A stretch of DNA of 64,000 nucleotides, taken from contig NZ_CP046103.1 of the NCBI RefSeq assembly GCF_009707325.1, positions 3,085,610 to 3,149,609 of the forward strand. The letters are read 5' to 3'. The position numbers and the translations under genes were made by a program. The first letter of the stretch is position 1. Each line of letters starts with the position of its first letter. This stretch comes from Pseudomonas sp. IB20 (GTDB lineage: Bacteria; Pseudomonadota; Gammaproteobacteria; Pseudomonadales; Pseudomonadaceae). Positions 36,703-45,553 of this stretch are shown in pieces. The notes under the pieces are model-generated. The model was not told the DNA's origin. It saw only the letters and a list, made by a program, of their open reading frames with translations, and did no database searches.

Positions 36703-37899
36703 TCAGTTCCAGGCGTGGCGCGCGGGCTTCACGCCGTTGAGCACGAAGTTGCCGATCAGGTGGTATTTCCAGCGGGCCGGGTCGTGCAGGGTGTGGGTGC
36801 GCGCGTTGCGCCAGAAGCGGTCGAGGTTGTGCTTGCCGGTCACCGAGCGCGTGCCGGCCAGTTCGAAGAGCTTGCTGCTGGCGAGCAAGGCAGTTTCGGC
36901 CGACAAGACTTTGGCCTGGGCAACGACCAGCGAAGCGTGAGCCACCGTGTCTTCATTCGGTTCGGCCAAGGCGAGGTCGACCGCCTTGCCGGCCTTGGCG
37001 AGGATGGCTTCGGTGCCGTGCACACGCCATTGCAGATCGCCGATAGCGGCGATGGTGAACGGGTCTTGCCAGCCGTGTTCCTGCTGGCTGTCGATCCATG
37101 GGCGGGCCTGACGCGCGTAGATTTTTGCCTGCTCCAGCGCGCCAAGGGCGATGCCGGTGTCGACCGCCGCCTGGATAATCTGCGAAATCGGGCCATTGGC
37201 GGTGGGTTGGTCAAAGGCCAGGTGGGCCGGAATCACCGCCGTGCGGGGCACGGTCACGCCGTCGAGGGTCACGCCACCGCTGGCGGTGGTGCGCTGGCCG
37301 AAGCCATCCCAGCTATCAATCACAGTGAGGCCTGGCGCATCACGCTCGACGAAGGCAATAAAAGCCTGATCGTTTTCGTTATTGCCGACGGTGGGCACGA
37401 TATGCGCGAACAACGCGCCGGTGCAGTAGAACTTCTCGCCGTTGATTTGTGCGGTGTCGCCGTCAAAACGAATCTGGGTATCGAAAGTGCCGGCGTTTTT
37501 GCTCTTGGCTTCGGAGAAGGCATTGCCGAAGCGGTAACCCGCCAAGACCTTGCCGAAGTAGTGCAGCTTTTGTTCCTCGCTGGCGGTTTGCAGCAGGATG
37601 TCGACGACGCCAAGGTGGTTTTGCGGGATTTGCCCCAGTGAGGGATCGGCGGCGGAGATCAATTTGATCACCTCTGCCACCGTCACATAGGACACCTCGG
37701 CGCCGCCGTAGGCCTTGGGAATGGTGATGCCCCACAGGCCGCTGGCAGAGAACGCCTCGAGTTCGTCCACGGGCAGGCGCCGCTCGCGGTCGCGCACGCT
37801 GGCGTCGATGGCGAAGCGGGCGGCCAAGCGCGTGGCGACCTCAATGGCTTCGGCATCCGAGCGGATGATATGGGCAGGGTGTTGAGGGTGGGCTGACAT
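36703..37899 (-). CDS. sfnB: SfnB family sulfur-acquisition oxidoreductase
   Basis: A 398-residue acyl-CoA-dehydrogenase-fold flavoprotein of the SfnB/DszC group. These proteins are linked to use of dimethyl sulfone and other organosulfur sources under sulfate limitation. The N-terminal helical domain contains ERRLPVDELEAFSASGLWGI, the middle domain the FAD-contact regions FGNAFSEAKSKNAGTF and YCTGALFAH, and the C-terminal domain ARTHTLHDPARWKYHLIGNF. A sigma-54-type promoter and an IHF site lie just upstream, fitting regulation by an SfnR-like activator. It is the first gene of the leftward locus. Confidence 0.87.
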   Translation of the reverse strand: MSAHPQHPAHIIRSDAEAIEVATRLAARFAIDASVRDRERRLPVDELEAFSASGLWGITIPKAYGGAEVSYVTVAEVIKLISAADPSLGQIPQNHLGVVDILLQTASEEQKLHYFGKVLAGYRFGNAFSEAKSKNAGTFDTQIRFDGDTAQINGEKFYCTGALFAHIVPTVGNNENDQAFIAFVERDAPGLTVIDSWDGFGQRTTASGGVTLDGVTVPRTAVIPAHLAFDQPTANGPISQIIQAAVDTGIALGALEQAKIYARQARPWIDSQQEHGWQDPFTIAAIGDLQWRVHGTEAILAKAGKAVDLALAEPNEDTVAHASLVVAQAKVLSAETALLASSKLFELAGTRSVTGKHNLDRFWRNARTHTLHDPARWKYHLIGNFVLNGVKPARHAWN

Positions 37900-37935
37900 G
37901 GGCCGACTCCAGGCTCCGAGGGGATACTGGAGTGT

Positions 37936-37952
37936 TTGCAGGAGTCGTGCCT
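37936..37952 (-). promoter_or_regulatory. sigma-54 (-24/-12) promoter of the sfnB locus
   Basis: On the minus strand AGGCACGACTCCTGCAAA matches the consensus TGGCACG-N4-TTGC(A/T). The invariant GG (37951-37950) and GC (37939-37938) are exactly 10 bases apart. Transcription would begin about 27 bases before the sfnB ATG. Confidence 0.8.
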
Positions 37953-37970
37953 GAATTTAATCGCCAATAA

Positions 37971-37983
37971 AATCAGCAGGTTG
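37971..37983 (+). promoter_or_regulatory. IHF-binding site consensus
   Basis: AATCAGCAGGTTG fits WATCAR-N4-TTR at every position. It lies about 20 bases upstream of the -24 element, in an A+T-rich stretch, where IHF bends DNA to bring an enhancer-bound activator to sigma-54 polymerase. It also overlaps the palindrome TCAGCA-GGT-TGCTGA (37973-37987). Confidence 0.6.
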
Positions 37984-38053
37984 CTGAATAAATAAGGCTA
38001 TTTGGCGCGCTTCAAAGCAGCAAAGTGTCCATCCACTGTTGCCGGGTAAACAG

Positions 38054-38629
38054 TTAGATCACCACATTGCGCACAAAGCGCACCGCCACCTCACCCTCAT
38101 TGCGATAGGCATGGGCCTGGCGACTGGCGAACATATAAAACTCACCGGCGGCGACGTGTTTTTCTTCGTCATCAAGGATCAGGGTCAGGCGGCCTTCGAA
38201 CACAAACAGCTGCACGCTCCAGCCGTCCGGGTCGGGTTCCGGGCTGTAGCGGTCACCCGGCTCCAGGCGCATCTCCCACAATTCCACTTCGCGTCGAGCG
38301 GTGGCCTTGGCCAGCAACACGGCTTTACTGCCGGGGATGTCACCGGCCCAAGCCAGCTCGTTGATGCGGCTATGGTCGAGCGCATCGGGGGCCTGGATCA
38401 GGTCGCTGAAGGCCACGTCCAATGCCTCGGCCACGCGGTCCAGGGTCGACAGGCTGACGTTCTTCTCCCCGGCTTCGATGGCCACCAGCATGCGCCGACT
38501 GACCCCGGACTTTTCCGATAGCGCGGTCTGGCTCATGTCGGCAGCATGCCGCAGACGACGGACGTTCTGGCTGACGTGTTGCAGGACCGATGCCCGTTGT
38601 GGATTTTCTTTGTGCACTATATTGCTCAT
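38054..38629 (-). CDS. XRE-cupin transcriptional regulator
   Basis: A 191-residue regulator with an N-terminal lambda-repressor-like helix-turn-helix (NVRRLRHAADMSQTALSEKSGVSRRMLVAIEAGEKNVSLSTL, residues 22-64) and a C-terminal cupin (about residues 115-190; VQLFVFEGRLTLILDDEEKHVAAGEFYMFASRQAHAYRN) for a small ligand. This is the PuuR/SutR-like layout. ATG at 38629 is used since the longer frame crosses the divergent promoter. It faces the EamA transporter gene across 80 bp containing two related palindromes and probably controls it. Confidence 0.9.
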   Translation of the reverse strand: MSNIVHKENPQRASVLQHVSQNVRRLRHAADMSQTALSEKSGVSRRMLVAIEAGEKNVSLSTLDRVAEALDVAFSDLIQAPDALDHSRINELAWAGDIPGSKAVLLAKATARREVELWEMRLEPGDRYSPEPDPDGWSVQLFVFEGRLTLILDDEEKHVAAGEFYMFASRQAHAYRNEGEVAVRFVRNVVI

Positions 38630-38654
38630 GAGGTAGGTGTGCGCAGTATACTGC
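38614..38654. promoter_or_regulatory. paired operator-like palindromes between the regulator and EamA genes
   Basis: GCAGTATACTGC (38643-38654) is a perfect 12-bp palindrome, and GCACTATATTGC (38614-38625) differs from it at two positions. Their centres are 29 bp apart. One lies between the divergent genes and the other in the first codons of the regulator gene, as expected for autoregulatory XRE-cupin operators. Confidence 0.5.
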
Positions 38655-38709
38655 CCAGCATGCGGCGCATTGTGCGGTCCGTGCCTTTCCCTTGCAAGAC
38701 CGAGCCGCC

Positions 38710-39612
38710 ATGACAGCCACGAACACGCCCTCACGTTTCAACCGTTTCAGCAAAGCCGAATGCATCCTGGTGGTGATCACCATGATTTGGGGCGGCACCT
38801 TTTTGCTGGTGCAACATGCGCTGACCGTCAGTGGGCCGATGTTTTTCGTGGGCCTGCGGTTTGCGGCGGCGGCGATTGTGGTTGGGTTCTTTTCCTTGCG
38901 TACCCTGCGCGACCTGACCCTGTTTGAATTGAAGGCGGGCGCTTTCATCGGCACCTCGATCATGTTCGGCTACGGCATGCAGACCATCGGCCTGCAGACG
39001 ATTCCGAGCAGCCAATCGGCGTTTATCACGGCGCTGTATGTGCCCTGTGTTCCGCTGTTGCAGTGGCTGGTGCTGGGCCGTCGCCCAGGGCTGATGCCGG
39101 CCATCGGCATCATGCTGGCGTTTACCGGGTTGATGCTGCTCACTGGCCCGGCCGGCGCATCGCTGAACTTCAGCCCCGGCGAAATCGCCACGCTGATCTG
39201 TGCGGTGGCGGTGGCTGCCGAGATCATCCTGATCAGCGCGTTTGCCGGGCAGGTGGATGTGCGCCGGGTGACCGTGGTGCAACTGGCCACGGCGTCGTTG
39301 CTGTCGTTCCTGATGGTGGTGCCGATGGGTGAAGCCTTGCCGGGTTTCTCCTGGCTTCTGCTGTTCAGCGCAGTGGGCCTGGGCTTGACCAGTGCGGTGA
39401 TCCAGGTCGCGATGAACTGGGCGCAGCAGAGTGTTTCACCGACACGTGCCACCTTGATCTATGCCGGTGAGCCGGTGTGGGCCGGTGTAGTTGGGCGGAT
39501 TGCCGGGGAGCGCTTCCCGCCGATTGCGATGGTCGGGGCCGCGCTGATTGTGGCGGCGGTGATTGTGAGTGAATTGAAAACGAAGGGGCAGAAGGCGCTC
39601 GACTCAAGCTGA
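38710..39612 (+). CDS. EamA (DMT) family transporter
   Basis: A 300-residue inner-membrane permease with ten helices in two EamA repeats. The first begins VITMIWGGTFLLVQHAL, and the second ends YAGEPVWAGVVGRIAGERF, the usual EamA close. Members export amino acids or metabolites. The divergent XRE-cupin regulator suggests ligand-induced efflux. ATG at 38710 is preferred over an upstream non-ATG start. Confidence 0.88.
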   Translation: MTATNTPSRFNRFSKAECILVVITMIWGGTFLLVQHALTVSGPMFFVGLRFAAAAIVVGFFSLRTLRDLTLFELKAGAFIGTSIMFGYGMQTIGLQTIPSSQSAFITALYVPCVPLLQWLVLGRRPGLMPAIGIMLAFTGLMLLTGPAGASLNFSPGEIATLICAVAVAAEIILISAFAGQVDVRRVTVVQLATASLLSFLMVVPMGEALPGFSWLLLFSAVGLGLTSAVIQVAMNWAQQSVSPTRATLIYAGEPVWAGVVGRIAGERFPPIAMVGAALIVAAVIVSELKTKGQKALDSS

Positions 39613-39642
39613 GAGGGAACAGGAACAGCAAGGGTAAGGTCA

Positions 39643-39697
39643 GACTGCTGGCGATGGCTGTCAGATCGCCATCGCGGGCAAGCCCGACTCCCACAGT
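39643..39697. repeat. REP-like inverted repeat
   Basis: GGCGAT and ATCGCC arms, then GCGGGCAAGCCCGACTCCCA, a REP variant. It lies downstream of the EamA gene. Confidence 0.65.
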
Positions 39698-39789
39698 GTG
39701 GGGTGTCGCTGGCTGGAATGGGTTCACCTGAAACAATGCTAAATCGGGGTTTTCAGCCTACTTTGTAGGATCCTGCCACATCTTGCCGT

Positions 39790-39818
39790 TTGGTGATCGA
39801 GAAAGCGGCACGTATGAT
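39790..39818 (+). promoter_or_regulatory. sigma-70-like promoter of the mnh operon
   Basis: TTGGTG, 17 bases, then TATGAT, ending 30 bases before the mnhA ATG. Good spacing and -10, weak -35. Experimental start unknown. Confidence 0.5.
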
Positions 39819-39848
39819 GCATCCCAAACTCCCGCAGATTAGAAGCCT

Positions 39849-42770
39849 ATGTCCCTGATAGTTCTACTGCTTCTGCCTTTTATTGGCAGCTGTCTGGCGG
39901 CCTTGCTGCCGCACAATGCACGTAACACCGAATCCCTGTTGGCCGGCCTTGTAGCTCTGGTCGGCACCATTCAAGTCGCCCTGCTCTACCCCCAGATCGC
40001 CCACGGTGGCGTGATCCGCGAAGAATTCATGTGGTTGCCCAGCCTTGGGCTGAACTTCGTGTTGCGCATGGATGGTTTTGCCTGGCTGTTCTCGATGCTG
40101 GTGCTGGGCATCGGCACGCTGGTGGCGCTGTACGCGCGTTACTACATGTCGCCGGACGACCCGGTGCCGCGTTTCTTCGCGTTTTTCCTGGCCTTCATGG
40201 GCGCCATGCTCGGGCTGGTGATTTCCGGCAACCTGATCCAGATCGTGTTCTTCTGGGAACTGACCAGCCTGTTCTCGTTCCTGTTGATCGGCTATTGGCA
40301 CCATCGCGCCGATGCCAGGCGCGGAGCCTATATGGCGCTGATGGTCACCGGTGCGGGCGGCCTGTGCCTGCTGGCGGGCGTGATGCTGCTGGGGCATATC
40401 GTCGGCAGCTACGACCTGGACCAGGTGCTGGCGGCGGGCGACCAGATTCGCGCGCACTCGCTGTACCCGGTCATGCTGGCCCTGGTGCTGATCGGCGCTT
40501 TGAGCAAAAGTGCACAGTTCCCGTTCCACTTCTGGCTGCCCCACGCGATGGCGGCGCCGACCCCGGTTTCAGCCTACCTGCACTCGGCGACGATGGTGAA
40601 GGCCGGCGTGTTCCTGCTGGCCCGCCTGTGGCCGTCGCTGTCCGGCAGCGAAGAATGGTTCTGGATCGTCGGCGGTGCCGGCGCGATCACCCTCCTCCTC
40701 GGCGCTTACTGCGCTATGTTCCAAAATGATCTCAAGGGCCTGCTGGCCTACTCCACTATCAGCCACCTCGGGCTGATCACCTTGCTGCTGGGCCTCAACA
40801 GCCCACTGGCCGCCGTCGCTGCGGTATTCCATATTCTCAACCACGCCACGTTCAAGGCCTCGCTGTTCATGGCCGCGGGCATCATCGACCACGAAAGCGG
40901 CACCCGTGATATCCGCAAGCTCAGTGGCTTGGTGCGGCTGATCCCGTTTACCGCGACACTGGCGATGGTGGCCAGTGCGTCGATGGCTGGCGTGCCGTTG
41001 CTCAACGGCTTCCTGTCCAAAGAGATGTTCTTCGCCGAAACCGTATTTATCTCGTCGACCGCCTGGGTGGAAATCGCCCTGCCGGCCATTGCGACCATCG
41101 CCGGTACTTTCAGCGTGGCCTACGCCTTGCGCTTCACGGTCGATGTATTCTTCGGCCCGCCCGCGACCGACCTGCCCCACACACCCCACGAACCGCCGCG
41201 CTGGATGCGTGCACCGGTTGAGTTGCTGGTATTCACCTGCCTGCTGGTGGGCATCTTCCCGGCCCAGGTGGTCGGTTCGATCCTCGCCGCCGCCGCGCTG
41301 CCGGTGGTGGGCGGCGTACTGCCCGAGTACAGCCTGGCGATTTGGCACGGCTGGAACGCGCCGATGATCATGAGCCTGGTGGCCATGTCCGGTGGCGTGG
41401 TGCTCTACCTGCTGCTGCGCAAGCAACTCAAGCGTGGCCGCTTCAAATATCCGCCGATCATCAGTTACTTCGACGGCAAGCGCATGTTCGAGCGCTGCCT
41501 GGTGGTGATGATGCGTGGCGCGCGCAAGATCGAGAAACGCATCAACACCAAGCGCCTGCAGACCCAGCTGTTCCTGCTGGTGCTGGCGGCGGTGGTCGCC
41601 GGCTTGATCCCGATGCTCAACAGCGGCATCAGTTGGGGCGACCGGCCGAAGATCCCGGGTTCCATCGTGTTCGTCACCCTGTGGCTGCTGGCAATCGCCT
41701 GCGCTCTCGGCGCCGCGTGGCAAGCCAAGTATCACCGGCTGGCGGCCCTGACCATGGTCAGCGTGTGCGGCATGATGACCTGCATCACCTTCGTGTGGTT
41801 CTCAGCGCCGGACCTGGCGCTGACGCAATTGGTGGTTGAAGTGGTGACCACCGTGCTGATCCTGCTGGGCCTGCGCTGGCTGCCACGGCGGATCGAAGAA
41901 GTCTCGCCACTGCCCAGCTCGCTGCGCAAGGCGCGCATTCGTCGCCTGCGTGACTTCCTGCTGTCCACCGTAGTGGGCGGCGGCATGGCGCTGCTGTCCT
42001 ACGCGATGCTGACGCGCCAGACGCCCAACGACATTTCCTCGTTCTACCTGAGCCGCGCCCTGCCCGAAGGCGGCGGCAGCAATGTGGTGAATGTGATGCT
42101 TGTGGACTTCCGCGGTTTCGACACCCTCGGCGAAATCACCGTGCTCGGCGCCGTGGCACTGACGGTGTATGCGCTGCTGCGGCGCTTCCGCCCATCGAAA
42201 GAAAGCATGCAATTGCCTGCACAACAGCGCCAATTGGCGCCGGACGTGGCCACCGACCTGGTCAACCCACGCCATGCCAGCGATACGGCCCTGGGCTTCA
42301 TGATGGTGCCAGCGGTGCTGGTGCGCCTGCTGCTGCCGATCGCGCTGGTGGTGTCGTTCTACCTGTTCATGCGCGGCCACAACCAGCCGGGCGGCGGTTT
42401 CGTCGCAGGCCTGGTGATGTCAGTGGCGTTCATCCTGCAATACATGGTTGCCGGTACCCAGTGGGTAGAAGCGCAGATGAGCCTGCGCCCGATGCGCTGG
42501 ATGGGCTTCGGCCTGCTCTCGGCAACGCTCACCGGGCTCGGCGCGTTGTTTGCCGGTTACCCGTTCCTTACCACCCACACCTGGCATTTCAGCGTGCCGG
42601 TGCTCGGCGACATCCACGTCGCCAGCGCGTTGTTCTTCGACGTCGGCGTGTACGCCATGGTCGTCGGTTCCACGCTGCTGATGCTCACCGCCCTCGGTCA
42701 CCAATCCGTGCGGGCCCACAAACCGAGCAACCAGGCCAAAGTGGTTGCCGCAACGGAAGGAGCCGCCTGA
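39849..42770 (+). CDS. mnhA: Mrp/Mnh cation:proton antiporter subunit A (fused A-B)
   Basis: A 973-residue membrane protein of the multisubunit Na+(K+)/H+ antiporter, needed for pH and salt homeostasis. The N-terminal ~600 residues are NuoL-like, with FFWELTSLFSFLLIGYWHHR (helix-5 Glu) and HFWLPHAMAAPTPVSAYLHSATMV. The middle holds the MbhD/DUF4040-like region (FSAPDLALTQLVVEVVTTVL). The C-terminal ~150 residues (RLLLPIALVVSFYLFMRGHNQPGGGFVAGLV) are the MrpB domain, fused here as in other Pseudomonas, so no separate mnhB follows. Stop and next start share a base (TGATG). Confidence 0.95.
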   Translation: MSLIVLLLLPFIGSCLAALLPHNARNTESLLAGLVALVGTIQVALLYPQIAHGGVIREEFMWLPSLGLNFVLRMDGFAWLFSMLVLGIGTLVALYARYYMSPDDPVPRFFAFFLAFMGAMLGLVISGNLIQIVFFWELTSLFSFLLIGYWHHRADARRGAYMALMVTGAGGLCLLAGVMLLGHIVGSYDLDQVLAAGDQIRAHSLYPVMLALVLIGALSKSAQFPFHFWLPHAMAAPTPVSAYLHSATMVKAGVFLLARLWPSLSGSEEWFWIVGGAGAITLLLGAYCAMFQNDLKGLLAYSTISHLGLITLLLGLNSPLAAVAAVFHILNHATFKASLFMAAGIIDHESGTRDIRKLSGLVRLIPFTATLAMVASASMAGVPLLNGFLSKEMFFAETVFISSTAWVEIALPAIATIAGTFSVAYALRFTVDVFFGPPATDLPHTPHEPPRWMRAPVELLVFTCLLVGIFPAQVVGSILAAAALPVVGGVLPEYSLAIWHGWNAPMIMSLVAMSGGVVLYLLLRKQLKRGRFKYPPIISYFDGKRMFERCLVVMMRGARKIEKRINTKRLQTQLFLLVLAAVVAGLIPMLNSGISWGDRPKIPGSIVFVTLWLLAIACALGAAWQAKYHRLAALTMVSVCGMMTCITFVWFSAPDLALTQLVVEVVTTVLILLGLRWLPRRIEEVSPLPSSLRKARIRRLRDFLLSTVVGGGMALLSYAMLTRQTPNDISSFYLSRALPEGGGSNVVNVMLVDFRGFDTLGEITVLGAVALTVYALLRRFRPSKESMQLPAQQRQLAPDVATDLVNPRHASDTALGFMMVPAVLVRLLLPIALVVSFYLFMRGHNQPGGGFVAGLVMSVAFILQYMVAGTQWVEAQMSLRPMRWMGFGLLSATLTGLGALFAGYPFLTTHTWHFSVPVLGDIHVASALFFDVGVYAMVVGSTLLMLTALGHQSVRAHKPSNQAKVVAATEGAA

Positions 42771-43114
42771 TGGAAGAAGTCATTGCAATTGCCATTGGGG
42801 TCCTGGCGGCCTCCGGCGTCTGGTTGATCCTGCGGCCACGGACGTTCCAAGTGGTGATGGGCCTGTGCTTACTGTCGTATGGGGTCAACCTGTTCATTTT
42901 CAGCATGGGCAGCCTGTTTATCGGCAAGGAACCGATCATCAAGAACGGCGTGCCGCAAGACCTGCTCCACTACACCGATCCGCTGCCCCAGGCCCTGGTG
43001 CTGACGGCCATTGTGATCAGCTTCGCCATGACCGCGTTGTTCCTGGTGGTGCTGCTGGCCTCCCGGGGCCTGACCGGCACTGACCATGTAGACGGCCGGG
43101 AGCCCAAGGAATGA
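42770..43114 (+). CDS. mnhC: Mrp/Mnh antiporter subunit C
   Basis: A 114-residue NuoK-homologous subunit with three helices; YGVNLFIFSMGSLFIGKEP and DPLPQALVLTAIVISFAMTALFL are the conserved stretches. A longer frame exists upstream within mnhA, but ATG at 42770 preceded by GAAGGAG gives the normal length. It overlaps mnhD by 4 bp. Confidence 0.95.
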   Translation: MEEVIAIAIGVLAASGVWLILRPRTFQVVMGLCLLSYGVNLFIFSMGSLFIGKEPIIKNGVPQDLLHYTDPLPQALVLTAIVISFAMTALFLVVLLASRGLTGTDHVDGREPKE

Positions 43115-44793
43115 CGTGGATGAATCAACTGATCGTCGCGCCGATCCTGCTGCCGTTGCTGACCGCCGCGCTGATGCTGATGCTCGGCGAGAAACGCCGC
43201 CCGCTGAAGGCCAAAATCAATCTGTTCTCCAGCGTCGTCGGCCTGGGCATCGCTATCCTGCTGCTGTACTTGACGCAGCAAGGCGGCCCCGGCTCGATTG
43301 GCGTGTACCTGCCGGGCAACTGGCAGGTGCCGTTCGGTATTGTGCTGGTGGTGGACCAACTGTCTTCGATGATGCTGGTGCTCACCGGGATCATCGGCGT
43401 GAGTGCGCTGCTGTTCGCCATGGCCCGCTGGGACCGAGCGGGCACCAGCTTCCATGCATTGTTCCAGATCCAGATGATGGGCCTGTACGGTGCTTTTCTC
43501 ACCGCAGACCTGTTCAACCTGTTCGTGTTCTTCGAGGTGCTGCTGGCGGCGTCCTACGGTCTGATGCTGCACGGCTCGGGCCGTGCGCGGGTGTCGTCGG
43601 GGCTGCATTACATCGCCATCAACCTGCTGGCGTCGTCGCTGTTCCTGATTGGCGCAGCGATGATCTACGGGGTCACCGGCACGCTGAACTTTGCTGACCT
43701 GGCGCTGAAAATCCCGCTGGTGCCGGAAGCCGATCGCGGCCTGTTGCACGCAGGCGCGGCAATCCTGGCGACAGCCTTTCTGGCCAAAGCCGGCATGTGG
43801 CCGCTGAACTTCTGGCTGGCGCCCGCCTATTCCTCGGCCAGTGCGCCGGTGGCGGCGATGTTTGCGATCATGACCAAAGTCGGCGTGTACACCGTGCTGC
43901 GCCTGTGGACCCTGTTGTTCTCCGGCCAGGCCGGTGCCTCAGCGCTGTTCGGCGGCGACTGGCTGGTGTACGGCGGCATGGCGACTATCATCTGCGCGGC
44001 GCTGGCAATGCTGGCGGCGCAGCGGCTGGAACGCATGGCGAGTTTGAGCATTCTGGTGTCGGCCGGGATCCTGCTGTCGGCTGTGGGTTTTGCCCAGCCC
44101 AGCCTGACCGCCGGCGCGTTGTTCTATCTGGTCAGCTCGACGCTGGCCTTGAGCGCGCTGTTCCTGCTGGCGGAATTGATCGAACGTTCGCGTTCGGCCA
44201 ATGACCTGCCACTGGATGAAGAAATCGATGCGCTGCCCAAAGCCATGGAATCCCTGCATCCGCGTCCCGGCGTGAACCTGGACGATGAGCAGAAAGCCGT
44301 GGTCGGCCAAGTCATTCCCTGGACCATGGCCTTCCTCGGCTTGAGCTTTGTCGCCTGTGCACTGCTGATCATCGGCATGCCGCCGCTGTCCGGGTTTATC
44401 GGCAAGCTCAGCCTGCTAAGTGCGCTGGTTAACCCTATGGGCCTGGGCAACGCAGTGGATGAGCCAATCCGCCCAGCTGCCTGGGGCTTGGTGGCGTTGC
44501 TGATTCTGTCGGGCCTGGCCTCGTTGATCGCCTTCGCACGCTTGGGCATCCAGCGCTTCTGGACCCCGGAAGAGCGCCCCTCGCCGCTGCTGCGCCGCTA
44601 TGAGTGCCTGCCGATCTTCTTCCTGCTCGGCCTGAGCATCCTGCTGACCTTCAAGGCCGAACCGTTGATGCGCTACACCCAGGCCACCGCCGATAGCCTG
44701 AACAACCCGGAACACTACGTGATGGCCGTGATGGCGACGCGCCCGATTCCGAGCCCTGAAGCCAAGGCCGCCGCCCTGGAGGTGCAGCCATGA
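43111..44793 (+). CDS. mnhD: Mrp/Mnh antiporter subunit D
   Basis: A 560-residue NuoM/NuoN-like membrane subunit that carries one of the ion paths. FVFFEVLLAASYGLMLHG holds the helix-5 glutamate, and FLAKAGMWPLNFWLAPAYSSASAPVAAMFA the lysine region. The C-terminal part is longer than in NuoN and includes a soluble insertion around residues 365-400 (LPLDEEIDALPKAMESLHPR). Overlaps with both neighbours are 4 bp. Confidence 0.95.
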   Translation: MTWMNQLIVAPILLPLLTAALMLMLGEKRRPLKAKINLFSSVVGLGIAILLLYLTQQGGPGSIGVYLPGNWQVPFGIVLVVDQLSSMMLVLTGIIGVSALLFAMARWDRAGTSFHALFQIQMMGLYGAFLTADLFNLFVFFEVLLAASYGLMLHGSGRARVSSGLHYIAINLLASSLFLIGAAMIYGVTGTLNFADLALKIPLVPEADRGLLHAGAAILATAFLAKAGMWPLNFWLAPAYSSASAPVAAMFAIMTKVGVYTVLRLWTLLFSGQAGASALFGGDWLVYGGMATIICAALAMLAAQRLERMASLSILVSAGILLSAVGFAQPSLTAGALFYLVSSTLALSALFLLAELIERSRSANDLPLDEEIDALPKAMESLHPRPGVNLDDEQKAVVGQVIPWTMAFLGLSFVACALLIIGMPPLSGFIGKLSLLSALVNPMGLGNAVDEPIRPAAWGLVALLILSGLASLIAFARLGIQRFWTPEERPSPLLRRYECLPIFFLLGLSILLTFKAEPLMRYTQATADSLNNPEHYVMAVMATRPIPSPEAKAAALEVQP

Positions 44794-45278
44794 AGCGTCT
44801 GCTCCCTGCCCCGTGGCTGTCGCTGGCGTTGTGGCTGTTGTGGCTGGTACTGAACGTGTCGGTCAGCCCCGGCAACCTGCTGCTGGGCGCATTGCTGGGC
44901 TTTCTCGCGCCGCTGCTGATGGCGCCGCTGCGCCCGCTGCCGATTCGCATCCGCCGCCCTGGCGTGATCATCCGCCTGTTTTTCCTGGTGGGTCACGACG
45001 TGATCATCTCCAACCTGAAAGTGGCCTGGGGCGTGCTCACGTGCGGCTCACGAGCACCGCGCTCGCGCTTTATCAAGATCCCGCTGGACCTGCGCAATGC
45101 CAATGGCCTGGCCGTGCTCTCGATGATCACCAGCGTGACGCCTGGCACCGTCTGGTCGGAACTGGCGCTGGACCGCAGTGTTTTACTGATCCACGTGTTC
45201 GACCTGGATGATGAAGCGCAGTTTATCCAGCACTTCAAACACGCCTACGAACGGCCCCTGATGGAGATCTTCGAATGA
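44790..45278 (+). CDS. mnhE: Mrp/Mnh antiporter subunit E
   Basis: A 162-residue subunit with two or three N-terminal helices and a cytoplasmic tail. LVGHDVIISNLKVAWGVL and LSMITSVTPGTVWSEL are typical MnhE segments, as is the acidic C-terminal IHVFDLDDEAQFIQHFKHAYERPLMEIFE. It has no counterpart in complex I. ATGA overlaps occur on both sides. Confidence 0.94.
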   Translation: MKRLLPAPWLSLALWLLWLVLNVSVSPGNLLLGALLGFLAPLLMAPLRPLPIRIRRPGVIIRLFFLVGHDVIISNLKVAWGVLTCGSRAPRSRFIKIPLDLRNANGLAVLSMITSVTPGTVWSELALDRSVLLIHVFDLDDEAQFIQHFKHAYERPLMEIFE

Positions 45279-45553
45279 GCGCCCTGCTCTCCAATGCGAT
45301 TCTGGTCAGCCTGTTCCTGTTCTCCTTGGCGATGGCGCTGACCCTGGTGCGCCTGTTCAAAGGCCCCTCGGCCCAGGACCGGGTACTGGCGCTGGACTAC
45401 CTGTACATCCTGGCGATGCTGATGATGCTGGTGCTCGGCATTCGCTACGCCAGTGACACCTACTTTGAAGCGGCGCTGCTGATTGCGCTGTTTGGCTTTG
45501 TCGGGTCGTTCGCCCTGGCGAAATTCCTGCTGCGTGGCGAGGTGATTGAATGA
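45275..45553 (+). CDS. mnhF: Mrp/Mnh antiporter subunit F
   Basis: A 92-residue protein with three helices. The central RLFKGPSAQDRVLALDYLYILAML, with its conserved Asp-Arg, defines the MrpF family. It is the fifth gene of the operon, overlapping mnhE and mnhG by 4 bp. Confidence 0.94.
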   Translation: MSALLSNAILVSLFLFSLAMALTLVRLFKGPSAQDRVLALDYLYILAMLMMLVLGIRYASDTYFEAALLIALFGFVGSFALAKFLLRGEVIE

